Below, in pieces: positions 17,141-25,914 of a DNA stretch of 40,202 bases. Source of the stretch: an uncultured Saprospiraceae bacterium (lineage in GTDB: Bacteria > Bacteroidota > Bacteroidia > Chitinophagales > Saprospiraceae); the NCBI GenBank assembly GCA_937872385.1, contig CALMSO010000101.1, positions 1 through 40,202 on the forward strand, in the 5' to 3' direction. The position numbers and the translations under genes are program-made. Each line of letters starts with the position of its first letter. Positions within the stretch are counted from its first letter, which is position 1. Below the pieces are notes generated by a model that did not search any database, was not told where the DNA came from, and was given only the letters and a program-made list of their open reading frames with translations.

Positions 17141-18499
17141 ATGGACTACAAAAATAATATTCTCGAAACCATCGGACATACACCGCTGATCAAGCTCAAT
17201 CGGATCACTGCGGACTTGCCAGCGCAGGTTTTTATCAAAATGGAAACCTTCAATCCGGGGCATTCTATCAAAGATCGCATGGCGCTTAAAATGCTGGAAG
17301 ATGCAGAAAAACGCGGCGACATTCAGCCCGGCGGCACCATTATAGAATGTACTTCTGGCAATACCGGCATGGGGCTGGCGCTGGCCGCAGCCGTGAAGGG
17401 CTATCGCTGTATTTTTACTACCACCGACAAGCAGTCGAAGGAAAAAGTGGACATTCTAAAGGCGGTGGGCGCTGAAGTCATTGTGTGCCCAACTAATGTA
17501 GAGCCGGACGACCCGCGCTCCTATTACTCGGTAGCCGAGCGCCTGAGCAAGGAAATTCCCAATTCCTATTGGTGCAATCAGTACGATAACCTATCCAACC
17601 GGCAGGCACATTACGAAAGCACGGGGCCCGAAATCTGGGCGCAAACCGACGGCCAAATCACGCATTTAGTGGTAGGCGTAGGCACGGGCGGTACGGTATC
17701 CGGCACCGGGCGCTACCTGAAAGAGCACAATCCGAACATTAAAATCTGGGGCATTGACACCTACGGCTCGGTCTTTAAAAAATATAAGGAGACCGGCGAA
17801 TTTGATCCCAAAGAGATTTATCCTTACATCACTGAAGGGATTGGCGAAGACATTCTGCCGAAAAATGTGGATTTTGATATTATTGATTTGTTTGAAAAAG
17901 TAAGCGATAAGGATGGTGCGCTCATGGCTCGGCGGCTGGCCCGCGAAGAAGGAATGCTGCTTGGGTATTCGGCTGGCTCGGCGGTGGCGGGGCTGTTGCA
18001 GTTGAAAAATCATTTGAGTAAAGAGGATGTAGTAGTAGTGGTCATTCACGATCATGGCAGCCGCTACGTAGGCAAAATTTATAACGACGACTGGATGCGC
18101 GAGCGCGGCTTTTTGGAAACCGAACTGAAAGTGAAAGACATCCTCGCGCGCAAGCAGGAGAAGATATTTATTTCTGTACAAAAGGACGCTACGGTGCGGC
18201 AGGTCTTTGAATTGATGAAAAAGCACGATATTTCGCAATTGCCAGTGATGAACGACCAGACGATTGTTGGCTCGGTTACCGAAAGTGCCGTACTGGGGTA
18301 TCTGTTAGAAAATCCGCTCAACCATACTGAAAAACAGGTGGCTACCATTATGGGCGATCCTTTCCCATTGGTGCAAGCCGATATGCCTTCGAGCCAGCTC
18401 AGCAAATACATCGGGCGGAAAATACCAGCGGTGATTGTGCAAGATCAAACCGGCGCGTTTCACATTCTGACGCAATACGACATCATCCAGGCGATGTGA
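17141..18499 (+). CDS. cbs: Cystathionine beta-synthase (PLP enzyme with C-terminal CBS pair)
   Basis: This 452-residue fold-type II PLP enzyme probably condenses serine with homocysteine, or makes cysteine from O-acetylserine. The PLP lysine is Lys44 in NPGHSIKDRMALK, the substrate loop is TSGNTG at 71-76, and the phosphate loop is GVGTGGTVSGTG near 184-195. Residues about 330-452 form a CBS-domain pair (VRQVFELMKKHDISQLPVM, then SSQLSKYIGRKIPAVIV), which separates it from plain CysK. The ATG at 17141 is preferred over an in-frame TTG two codons upstream because MDYKNNILETIGHTPLIKL is a normal N terminus. Cysteine synthase activity instead of true cystathionine synthase cannot be excluded. 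No partner cystathionine lyase lies nearby. Confidence 0.92.
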   Translation: MDYKNNILETIGHTPLIKLNRITADLPAQVFIKMETFNPGHSIKDRMALKMLEDAEKRGDIQPGGTIIECTSGNTGMGLALAAAVKGYRCIFTTTDKQSKEKVDILKAVGAEVIVCPTNVEPDDPRSYYSVAERLSKEIPNSYWCNQYDNLSNRQAHYESTGPEIWAQTDGQITHLVVGVGTGGTVSGTGRYLKEHNPNIKIWGIDTYGSVFKKYKETGEFDPKEIYPYITEGIGEDILPKNVDFDIIDLFEKVSDKDGALMARRLAREEGMLLGYSAGSAVAGLLQLKNHLSKEDVVVVVIHDHGSRYVGKIYNDDWMRERGFLETELKVKDILARKQEKIFISVQKDATVRQVFELMKKHDISQLPVMNDQTIVGSVTESAVLGYLLENPLNHTEKQVATIMGDPFPLVQADMPSSQLSKYIGRKIPAVIVQDQTGAFHILTQYDIIQAM

Positions 18500-18539
18500 A
18501 GCTGTGATGGAGCCAAAAACGGCATTGCGAAAAGCGCTT

Positions 18540-18911
18540 CTATTCAGCCATTCGTACTAATTTCATTATGCGTAGGGACTCGCCTTCCTGCATACGCAAG
18601 AACAGGGTATCGGCGGCTAAGCGAGTTATTTCCACTGCTTTTTCTGCGCTGTTGGGTTGAAGGGTATCTTGTGTGTAGAGATATTGGTTTTCTAAGCGAT
18701 AGAAACCCGCCTCGCGGTACTTGAGCGTGCCGTAGTATTCATACCGGGCATCGGTAGCAAAAGTAAAGCGAATGACCTCTACCTCTACGGGCAGCGGCGT
18801 ATCGGCTTCGAGTACTTCTACGGCCTGCCAGTTGCCAGGCAGTGCGCGCTCATAGGGATTGGTGCAGGCGACCATCAAGAGGAGGCACCACCGCAATAAG
18901 TAACGGGACAT
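18540..18911 (-). CDS. Small lipocalin-like lipoprotein
   Basis: This 123-residue protein has a lipoprotein signal ending in LLLMVAC with the acylated cysteine at 16, so a membrane-anchored periplasmic or surface location is expected. After it comes GNWQAVEV, a pattern of bacterial lipocalin-like domains, followed by alternating strands (RYEYYGTLKYREAGFYRL) consistent with a small beta-barrel. The ligand is unknown. It is downstream of nhaD on the same strand after a 107-base gap, and convergent with the cystathionine synthase gene, whose stop is 40 bases away. Confidence 0.75.
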   Translation of the reverse strand: MSRYLLRWCLLLMVACTNPYERALPGNWQAVEVLEADTPLPVEVEVIRFTFATDARYEYYGTLKYREAGFYRLENQYLYTQDTLQPNSAEKAVEITRLAADTLFLRMQEGESLRIMKLVRMAE

Positions 18912-19018
18912 TGTTATTTGTTAATTGGGACAGTCTTTTATCTTTGATAATCAGTTGTTTATATATTTTATGCTGATTTCAATAGTGCATATGAAATAGC
19001 GAACCGTGAACCGCATTC

Positions 19019-20416
19019 CTACAGCGTTCCTTTTAATAAAATGAAAGTGGCAGCTCCGGCCACGAAGCCAATAACGGCCAGCCACGCAATTTTGCGCAGG
19101 TACCAAATGAAATCTATTCGCTCCATGCCCATGGCCGCTACGCCCGCCGCCGAGCCAATGATGAGCATACTGCCGCCCGTGCCAGCTGCATAAGCTATGA
19201 AATGCCACAACTGGCTGTCAATCGGTTGATTATACATACCCATCGAAGCAGCTACTAAAGGTACATTATCAATAATAGCCGAAGCCACGCCCAGCAGCAT
19301 TACGACGATGTCCTGATTAGGAACGACGCGCTCCAATGATTCAGCAAGATAACGCAGCGTACCTACGTCCATCATTTCGCCCTGGTTGAGCACTGCGCCA
19401 AACACGAGGCTTTCCAATGCCGTGACCGCCATCAAGATACCGAGGAAAAACAGGATGCTCGACATTTCAATCCGCGAAAGGGCCTTGTGTGCCGAGTACA
19501 TGTGCCGGCGTTCCTCATCAAAATCTTCTTCCGGGTGAATATATTCCGACAGCAGCCATACTGCGCCCATGCTCAGCATCATACCGACGTAAGGCGGCAG
19601 GTGGGTGATGGTTTTGAAAACAGGCACGAAAACAATGGCCCCCAACCCAAAAAACAACATAGTGCGGCTACTCAGCAGGCTCTTAGTTTTGACTTCTTCG
19701 GTAGAATCAGCCTCAATATTGCCTTTGAAAACAGGCAACAAATAAGCAGCTACGGCAAAAGGTACGACAAAACAAACAATAGAAGGAATCACGAGGTGTT
19801 CAATAAGCCCCAATGCCGATACTTTTTTACCAATCCAGAGCATGGTAGTAGTCACATCTCCGATGGGCGACCAAGCCCCGCCAGCATTAGCTGCAATGAC
19901 AATCATAGCGATAAACCAAAGGCGCAGCTCCCGGTCGGGTATGAGTTTGCGCAGCAGCGTTACCAATACAATAGTTGCGGTTAGGTTGTCAATAATCGCT
20001 GAAAGGATGAAGCCCAGAATGCCTACGATCCAGAGCAATTTACGCTTGTTGCGGGTTCTGACGTAGCTTTTCAGCACTTCGAAGCCCCGGTGCAAGTCAA
20101 TGATTTCAACAATTGTCATGGCACCGATTAGGAAAATCAGGATCTCGGCCGTTTTGCCGAGGTGGTGCAGCAAAGTATTTTCAAAGCCGTTTTTTGCTTT
20201 ATAAATAGCGTCTTCGCCGGCAGCAGTGGCGAGATTATAAACATGGTCGTGCGAATCAATGACCGAAATCCAGCCATTATAGAAAAAGATAGCCAGCATA
20301 GCCCAGCAAAGCGAACCCATGAGCAGGGCGGGTACGGTTTTATCGAGTTTGAGCGGATGCTCGAAAACAATAGCCAGATAACCAATTACAAAACAGGCAA
20401 TTACGATAGTAGTCAT
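19019..20416 (-). CDS. nhaD: NhaD-type Na+/H+ antiporter
   Basis: This 465-residue inner-membrane protein has about 12 hydrophobic segments. Two related motifs in the two halves, SAIIDNLTATIVL and SAIIDNVPLVAAS, contain the conserved Asp-Asn pairs of the ion-transporter superfamily. ANAGGAWSPIGDVTT and GTGGSMLIIGSAAGVAAMG are typical NhaD segments. It would exchange sodium or lithium for protons for pH and salt homeostasis. The length is usual. It is transcribed divergently from dusB with a 208-base gap. A marine or saline habitat is consistent but not proved, because NhaD also occurs elsewhere. Confidence 0.93.
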   Translation of the reverse strand: MTTIVIACFVIGYLAIVFEHPLKLDKTVPALLMGSLCWAMLAIFFYNGWISVIDSHDHVYNLATAAGEDAIYKAKNGFENTLLHHLGKTAEILIFLIGAMTIVEIIDLHRGFEVLKSYVRTRNKRKLLWIVGILGFILSAIIDNLTATIVLVTLLRKLIPDRELRLWFIAMIVIAANAGGAWSPIGDVTTTMLWIGKKVSALGLIEHLVIPSIVCFVVPFAVAAYLLPVFKGNIEADSTEEVKTKSLLSSRTMLFFGLGAIVFVPVFKTITHLPPYVGMMLSMGAVWLLSEYIHPEEDFDEERRHMYSAHKALSRIEMSSILFFLGILMAVTALESLVFGAVLNQGEMMDVGTLRYLAESLERVVPNQDIVVMLLGVASAIIDNVPLVAASMGMYNQPIDSQLWHFIAYAAGTGGSMLIIGSAAGVAAMGMERIDFIWYLRKIAWLAVIGFVAGAATFILLKGTL

Positions 20417-20598
20417 GCGTTCAGGCGTTTAACGGTTCTCAATTTCAACAACAAACATTTGCAGGAATGCGCTCGTAAAATTAAAATTTTATTTTTTCAG
20501 GCGAAGTTGTTTGCCAGAATATTTCCGACTTTCTTGCATAAAGGAACTTATGGACGCATTTCTGCCTTTACAACAAGGAACTTTTGCGTAAAATGCTG

Positions 20599-20606
20599 TA
20601 TTTTTG
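20599..20606 (+). promoter_or_regulatory. Bacteroidota -7 box for the dusB-methyltransferase-cca operon
   Basis: TATTTTTG matches TAnnTTTG, 18 bases before the dusB ATG at 20625. No good -33 TTG lies at the usual distance. The box overlaps an in-frame TTG (20604), which is therefore an unlikely start. Confidence 0.5.
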
Positions 20607-20624
20607 CAGGCTGAAAGAAAAACA

Positions 20625-21626
20625 ATGGTAAGAATTGGAGACGTAAATCTGGGAGAATTTCCGCTGCTGCTGGCACCCATGGAAGATGTGAGCGACCCGC
20701 CTTTCCGGGCTTTGTGCAAAGAACAAGGCGCAGACATGATGTACACGGAGTTCATTTCTTCCGACGGGCTGATACACGACGCTGCCTCGAGTTTGCAAAA
20801 ATTGGATATTTATGATTATGAGCGTCCAATTGGCATTCAATACTTTGGCGCTCAGGTAGATAGCATGGTGAAAGCTGCCGCAATGGTAGCAGCCGCCAAT
20901 CCAGATGTAATTGACATCAACTATGGCTGCCCGGTGGCCAAGGTGGCTTGCAAAATGGCTGGGGCTGGTATCTTGCAGGATATTCCTAAAATGATTGCCC
21001 TGACGGAGGCTATTATTCGCTCTACCAATAAACCGGTGACGGTAAAAACCCGCCTCGGCTGGGACGAGCAAAGCATCAACATTGTAGAAGTAGCCGAACG
21101 TTTGCAAGACATTGGAGTACAGGCTATTAGCATTCATGGGCGCACCCGCAAGCAAATGTATAAAGGCGTAGCCGACTGGAGCTGGATTGCCAAAGTGAAG
21201 GAAAATCCGCGAATGCACATTCCGGTATTTGGCAATGGCGACATTGACAGCCCGGCAAAAGCCAAAGAATATCGCGCACGCTATGGCGTGGACGGCATTA
21301 TGATCGGGCGCGCCAGCATTGGTTATCCCTGGATTTTTCGGGAAATAAAACACTATTTTAGCACCGGCGAACTGCTGCCGCCACCTACCGTAGCCGAGCG
21401 CGTAGATGCGGCCCGCCGGCATTTGCGCCACGCTATTGAGTGGAAAGGGGAGAAATTGGGCGTATTAGAAACGCGCCGCCATTACACGAACTATTTCCGC
21501 GGTTTTCCGAATATCAAACCTTTTCGTACGCAGTTAGTCACCACCGATTTGCCGTCGGATATTTTTGCAACGCTTGACGAGATCGAAGCCGTGTACAGCG
21601 AGCAGGAAAACCTAATGCTGGTATGA
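20625..21626 (+). CDS. dusB: tRNA-dihydrouridine synthase (DusB type)
   Basis: This 333-residue FMN-dependent enzyme reduces uridine to dihydrouridine in tRNA. Evidence is LLLAPMEDVSDPPFR (flavin-binding start of the TIM barrel), the catalytic Cys102 in INYGCPVAKV, VKTRLGWDE, ISIHGRTRKQMYKG, FGNGDI and MIGRASIGYPWIF. The C-terminal helical tRNA-binding domain (RRHYTNYFRGFP) is present and the length is normal. Start ATG 20625 is preferred to TTG 20604. The stop overlaps the next start as ATGA (21623-21626), so translation is probably coupled to the methyltransferase. Confidence 0.95.
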   Translation: MVRIGDVNLGEFPLLLAPMEDVSDPPFRALCKEQGADMMYTEFISSDGLIHDAASSLQKLDIYDYERPIGIQYFGAQVDSMVKAAAMVAAANPDVIDINYGCPVAKVACKMAGAGILQDIPKMIALTEAIIRSTNKPVTVKTRLGWDEQSINIVEVAERLQDIGVQAISIHGRTRKQMYKGVADWSWIAKVKENPRMHIPVFGNGDIDSPAKAKEYRARYGVDGIMIGRASIGYPWIFREIKHYFSTGELLPPPTVAERVDAARRHLRHAIEWKGEKLGVLETRRHYTNYFRGFPNIKPFRTQLVTTDLPSDIFATLDEIEAVYSEQENLMLV

Positions 21627-22549
21627 GTACCGATTTTTTGGCAGATGTGCTCGTCAGCCCTGAAGGTGCATCATTACATTTTGTAGCCGACCAGAACGCC
21701 TGGATCAATGCCGAAAGTGGTGAGCGCTACGAAGTTATAGACGAAGTGCCGGTGCTCTTGTCGTCGAATGCACACGAAAAACGGGTGGAAATAACCCTGA
21801 GCAATGGGGTGCGCGCCATTTTTCAATATGTAGAACACTATCGGCAGGATGCGGAAGTATTCGATTATAGTGAAGAATGGACAGACGGAGCCGCCCGACA
21901 CGAAAACCGGCGCTTGCGAGAGCACATTCTTTGGCACGTACCGAAGCAGGCGCAACGCATACTCGATGTGGGTTGTGGCAGTGCTTGGGTAGCCGCACAT
22001 TTTGCTCAGCAGCCGCGCACAGTAGAATTAGTGTCTATGGATATATCGGTCACCAATCCGCGTAAGGCCCTGCAACGGTATCCTTTTGCGGGGCATCGGG
22101 CTTTAGTGGCTGATGTGTATGCCTTGCCATTTCGGGAGCAGCGTTTCGATTGCATCATCGCCGCCGAGGTAATGGAACATACGCCCGACCCGGAGTTGTT
22201 TCTAATCAATCTGCTGCGCGTGCTTCGGCCGGGTGGCCAGCTGATTATAACAATTCCGTATAACGAAACCATTGCCTATGCGCTTTGTGTGCATTGCAAT
22301 AGCCCAACGCCACATAATGCGCATTTGCATACATTCAACCGGCAAAACTTAGCGCGGCTGCTGAAAAAAGCTGGGGCCGTCCACTGGAAAATAGATACCT
22401 TTGTCAATAAAGCCTTGCTGCGTCTGCGCACCCATATTTTGCTGAAGTATCTTCCTTTTGGAATATGGAGACGCTTAGACCAATTGGCAAACACCTTGTA
22501 CCCAAAGCCTGCGCGGGCTTTAATCTGTATCACAAAACCCGAACAGTGA
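21623..22549 (+). CDS. SAM-dependent methyltransferase with a degenerate Trm112-like N terminus
   Basis: This 308-residue protein has residues about 4-48 (ADVLVSPEG, then YEVIDEVPVLLS) that follow the Trm112/UPF0434 pattern. All cysteines that would bind zinc are absent. The class I methyltransferase core starts with the SAM motif ILDVGCGSAWVA (113-124), followed by DCIIAAEVMEHTPDPELF and LRVLRPGGQLIITIP. The substrate is unknown. Its position between dusB and cca, overlapping both by four bases, suggests a role linked to tRNA. Lipid, quinone or sugar methylation remains possible because type-11 methyltransferases are broad. Confidence is high for the fold and low for the substrate. Confidence 0.85.
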   Translation: MSTDFLADVLVSPEGASLHFVADQNAWINAESGERYEVIDEVPVLLSSNAHEKRVEITLSNGVRAIFQYVEHYRQDAEVFDYSEEWTDGAARHENRRLREHILWHVPKQAQRILDVGCGSAWVAAHFAQQPRTVELVSMDISVTNPRKALQRYPFAGHRALVADVYALPFREQRFDCIIAAEVMEHTPDPELFLINLLRVLRPGGQLIITIPYNETIAYALCVHCNSPTPHNAHLHTFNRQNLARLLKKAGAVHWKIDTFVNKALLRLRTHILLKYLPFGIWRRLDQLANTLYPKPARALICITKPEQ

Positions 22550-23982
22550 TTTTTAACATACCCAACGACGAGCGAAACATTCTGCAATTGATTGGCGATA
22601 CCGGTAAGGAACTCGGCTACCCGGTGTATGCGGTGGGAGGCTATGTACGCGATCGCTTGCTGGCGCGTCCGTCCAAGGATATTGATATTGTTTGCCTCGG
22701 CAGTGGCATCCGGCTGGCTGAATATGTGGCTGCTAAGCTGCGCCCCATTCCGCGCGTTACGGTGTATAGTCGTTTTGGTACTGCTATGCTCAAGCACGGC
22801 GACTTAGAAATAGAATTTGTCGGTGCCCGCAAGGAGTCCTATCGGCACGATTCGCGCAAACCTACCGTGGAAGAAGGCTCGCTGGAAGATGATCAAAACC
22901 GTCGAGATTTCACGATCAACGCATTGGCGGTAAGCCTCAATGAGGACGATTTTGGGATGATTATAGACACCTTCGGAGGCTTAGAGCACCTCGAAGAAAA
23001 GCTCATCAAAACGCCGCTCGAACCTGGCAAAACTTTTTCTGACGACCCGCTGCGCATGCTGCGCGCCATTCGTTTTTCTACTCAGCTCGGTTTTGTCATT
23101 GACCCCGAAACCCTGCGCGCCATTAGTCGCTACAAAAATCGCATCCATATCGTATCCAAAGAGCGGATTGCCATTGAATTGAACAAAATCATCGCTGCGC
23201 CCCAGCCCTCGGTGGGGTTCAAGCATCTTTTTAATACGGGCTTGTTGCACCTTATTCTACCCGAAATGGCTGCCCTACAAGGCGTGGAAGTGCGCAACGG
23301 CCGCGCCCACAAGGACAATTTCTACCATACGCTGCAAGTGTTAGATAATCTTTGTAAAAAAACCGATAAGCTTTGGCTGCGCTGGGCAGCTATTCTGCAC
23401 GACATTGCCAAGCCGCCCACCAAGCGTTTCGACCCGGAGCATGGCTGGACCTTTCACGGGCACGATGCTCTCGGTGCTAATATGGTACCGAAAATCTTCC
23501 GCCGCCTGGGGCTGCCCATGGATCACAAGTTGAAATATGTGCAAAAATTAGTGCTGCTGCATTTGCGTCCTATTTCGCTGACGAAAGAAAACATCACTGA
23601 TTCGGCGGTGCGGCGTCTGCTCTTTGAAGCCGGTGATGATATTGACGATTTGATGTTGCTTTGCGAAGCCGACATTACCTCCAAGAACCCACAAAAAGTA
23701 CGTACCTACCTCGAAAACTACGAAATGGTGCGCGAACGCCTCAAAGAGGTGGAAGAAAAAGACCATTTGCGCAACTGGCAACCACCAGTATCCGGCGAAT
23801 TGATTATGGAAACCTTTGGCATCGGCCCCTCGCGCGAGGTCGGATTGATTAAAAATGCCATCCGCGAAGCCATTCTCGACGGTCATATTAGTAATAACTA
23901 CGAAGAAGCCTACGCCTTCATGTTGAGCAAAGGGCAGGAAATGGGATTGATCGTAAGTGAGAAAAATCGCAAGCCTGCTTGA
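22546..23982 (+). CDS. cca: CCA-adding tRNA nucleotidyltransferase with HD domain
   Basis: This 478-residue enzyme adds or repairs the 3' CCA of tRNA. Class II nucleotidyltransferase motifs are GGYVRD (31-36), the metal-binding Asp45 and Asp47 in SKDIDIV, and RRDFTINALAV. LRMLRAIRFSTQLGF follows in the neck, then an HD phosphohydrolase domain with LHDIAKPPTK. The start is placed at GTG 22546 because it overlaps the upstream stop as GTGA, matching the ATGA overlap at the previous junction, and because the resulting N terminus has family length. ATG 22465 would overlap the methyltransferase by 85 bases. It is the third gene of a coupled tRNA module. Confidence 0.93.
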   Translation: MIFNIPNDERNILQLIGDTGKELGYPVYAVGGYVRDRLLARPSKDIDIVCLGSGIRLAEYVAAKLRPIPRVTVYSRFGTAMLKHGDLEIEFVGARKESYRHDSRKPTVEEGSLEDDQNRRDFTINALAVSLNEDDFGMIIDTFGGLEHLEEKLIKTPLEPGKTFSDDPLRMLRAIRFSTQLGFVIDPETLRAISRYKNRIHIVSKERIAIELNKIIAAPQPSVGFKHLFNTGLLHLILPEMAALQGVEVRNGRAHKDNFYHTLQVLDNLCKKTDKLWLRWAAILHDIAKPPTKRFDPEHGWTFHGHDALGANMVPKIFRRLGLPMDHKLKYVQKLVLLHLRPISLTKENITDSAVRRLLFEAGDDIDDLMLLCEADITSKNPQKVRTYLENYEMVRERLKEVEEKDHLRNWQPPVSGELIMETFGIGPSREVGLIKNAIREAILDGHISNNYEEAYAFMLSKGQEMGLIVSEKNRKPA

Positions 23983-24077
23983 GCAAGGTTTATTTTGTAA
24001 ATATCTGTAAATCAGTTGTTTGTGATTTTTTTCGGTTTGCCAAATTATCTTCTATACCTTGTAAATTCATTTCAATT

Positions 24078-25184
24078 ATGAACCGCAACCTATTTTGCTG
24101 GCTGTTGCTGTGCCTGTCGCCGGTGCTGCGTGCCCAAGACCTGCCCGATACCGGTATCAGTGGCGTGTATGAAGTGATGATGGGCGTAGCCGACGCAGAT
24201 TATGCCCGGCGTTATTTTGCCGAATTTGGCTTTACGGTGGTGGACAGCGCCGCATTTACAGAAGCCCAAGCGCACGTATTGTACGGTGTGCCCAGTGCCC
24301 TGACTGCCTATCGTTTGCAAAACGGCAAAGTGGACAGTCACGGTTTGTTGCGGCTGTTGGTGTGGGCCAAACCCCTCGGGCCTGGCGTAGGGTACAGCGC
24401 CCCGGAAACCATCGGCTCGCGGATGTCCGTTATGATGACCAGCGACATTATGCGCCTGTACGACATTTACCTCGCTGCGCGCAATGGCAAGGAGCCTTGG
24501 CTACCTACCGAGCCTGTGGCGGATGACCTTTTCGGTTTGAATAAAGCCGATGCCAATAATTTCTTCAAGCGGCCGGTGCTCGTGCGCGAGAATGCTGTTT
24601 ATGGCGATTTTTTTAATCATGTGTTTTTTCAGCGCTACGGCTACACCATTCCTGGCTATGGTACAATAAATCCGGCGGCACCGCTCAAGACCAGCGAATT
24701 TACGCACCATGATTTTATTATTAAAGTGGACGATATGCGCCAGTTGGATTACCTGCGCACCGCATTGGGGCTACAGCCAGAGAAAGAACCCGAAATAGAC
24801 GGTGACTGGTTGGCCGGGCCGCGGCGGGTCTTCCTCATGGAGCCAGGCTACAGCCACTGGTATCAGGGCTTTGTATCGCCGAATAATATTTGCGGCAAGC
24901 TCAAGTTTTTTATGCCGCGTGGCCCCAAACCCGACCGCTCGGCGCACCAGCGCGTAGGCGAATTGGGCATCACCCTACATTCTTTTTATACGCCAAAATT
25001 GTCAATGATATACGCACTTGTGCAGCGCCACGGCCTCAGCCCTACGTCCATTCAAGCCAATGAATTTGGCGAGCAATGCTTCGTTTTTAAAGGGCCGGAG
25101 GGTGCCGTTTGGCAAATTATAGAAAAAACGACTACGCGCTACCAACCTGTAAGAAAGCTAGAGTTTTTGTTGGTAAATGAGTAA
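24078..25184 (+). CDS. Exported protein with VOC (glyoxalase/bleomycin-resistance) fold
   Basis: This 368-residue protein has a signal peptide (LFCWLLLCLSPVLRAQ, cleavage near residue 19), so it acts outside the cytoplasm. The N-terminal half (GVYEVMMGVADADYARRYFA, then FGFTVVD) looks like a VOC module. The second half (HHDFIIKVDDMRQLDYL ... ALGLQP and QCFVFKGPEGAVWQIIE) looks like a second one, giving a bidomain arrangement. Metal ligands (His/Glu) are plausible (H in THHDF, E in QIIE) but I cannot assign a catalytic set. ATG 24078 is chosen because it opens the signal peptide; the longer frame from 23979 starts upstream of any such motif. The substrate is unknown, and glyoxalase, dioxygenase and binding roles are all open. 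Confidence 0.65.
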   Translation: MNRNLFCWLLLCLSPVLRAQDLPDTGISGVYEVMMGVADADYARRYFAEFGFTVVDSAAFTEAQAHVLYGVPSALTAYRLQNGKVDSHGLLRLLVWAKPLGPGVGYSAPETIGSRMSVMMTSDIMRLYDIYLAARNGKEPWLPTEPVADDLFGLNKADANNFFKRPVLVRENAVYGDFFNHVFFQRYGYTIPGYGTINPAAPLKTSEFTHHDFIIKVDDMRQLDYLRTALGLQPEKEPEIDGDWLAGPRRVFLMEPGYSHWYQGFVSPNNICGKLKFFMPRGPKPDRSAHQRVGELGITLHSFYTPKLSMIYALVQRHGLSPTSIQANEFGEQCFVFKGPEGAVWQIIEKTTTRYQPVRKLEFLLVNE

Positions 25185-25219
25185 GTTATAAGCGCTTTGC
25201 TGTTGAAATTTCATCAATC

Positions 25220-25813
25220 CTAATCTTGGAATACGGCTTCCAAATCCAGCACTAAGTCTTTGAAAATGCCCACCGGCGCGTTTTCTTCCGAGGAGTAAAT
25301 ACGTCGGAGCCGATACTGGTCGTTATGCAATTCAAAAGCGGCGATGGTTTGGTCGTTTGGGTGCACAATCCAGTATTCGCGCACACCATTGGCTTCGTAA
25401 AGGCGATATTTGTCGTCGAGTTCCTTTTTGCTATTGCCCCGCGAAATAATTTCGATAATCCAATCTGGAGCACCGAGACAGCCGCGGTCGTCGAGTTTGC
25501 TACGGTCACAGATTACACAAATATCCGGCTGTACTACCGAATAAATTTCCTGGTCCGCTTTGTGAGATTTTTTAGAATCCAATAGGCGCACATCGAAAGG
25601 GGCATAATATACCTCGCAGGGATTGTTTTCAAAATGGCGAGCCAACTGGCTTGTGATTTGAAAAGAAATGCGCTGGTGTCGCCGATTAGGGGCCGGCGAG
25701 ATCCGGATGAGCTTTCCCTTGATGATTTCCACCCTTTCTTCAAACCGCCAGGTCAGATAGTCTGCATAGCTATATACTTTGTCAATGGACAATTGCTCAA
25801 TATCAGTAATCAT
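25220..25813 (-). CDS. Uma2-family (DUF820) PD-(D/E)XK nuclease-fold protein
   Basis: This 197-residue protein carries the Uma2 signature: VVQPDICVICD with Asp97, APDWIIEIISRGNSKKELDD with Glu121, Lys135 in DDKYRLYEANG, and VREYWIVHP. These residues fit the active site of the PD-(D/E)XK nuclease fold. The family is abundant in cyanobacteria and some Bacteroidota, usually as single genes of unknown biological role. Its ATG (minus strand) is 102 bases from the pbpC start on the other strand. No toxin or antitoxin partner is visible next to it. Confidence 0.9.
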   Translation of the reverse strand: MITDIEQLSIDKVYSYADYLTWRFEERVEIIKGKLIRISPAPNRRHQRISFQITSQLARHFENNPCEVYYAPFDVRLLDSKKSHKADQEIYSVVQPDICVICDRSKLDDRGCLGAPDWIIEIISRGNSKKELDDKYRLYEANGVREYWIVHPNDQTIAAFELHNDQYRLRRIYSSEENAPVGIFKDLVLDLEAVFQD

Positions 25814-25914
25814 TGGCGCAGGTTTTTATACAAATATACGTAAAATTTTGCCAGTTTTGGCAATGGAAAGTAAATGACCTGCTTTCGCAAAACGATACCA
25901 TATCCCTATTGCGA

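Noticed and set aside
20568..21431. 287-codon open frame antisense to dusB
   Set aside because: It shadows dusB, whose catalytic motifs are intact, and has no motif of its own.
25220..25813. Uma2 gene as part of a defence or toxin-antitoxin pair
   Set aside because: It stands alone beside pbpC and the VOC gene, with no small partner gene or mobility gene nearby.
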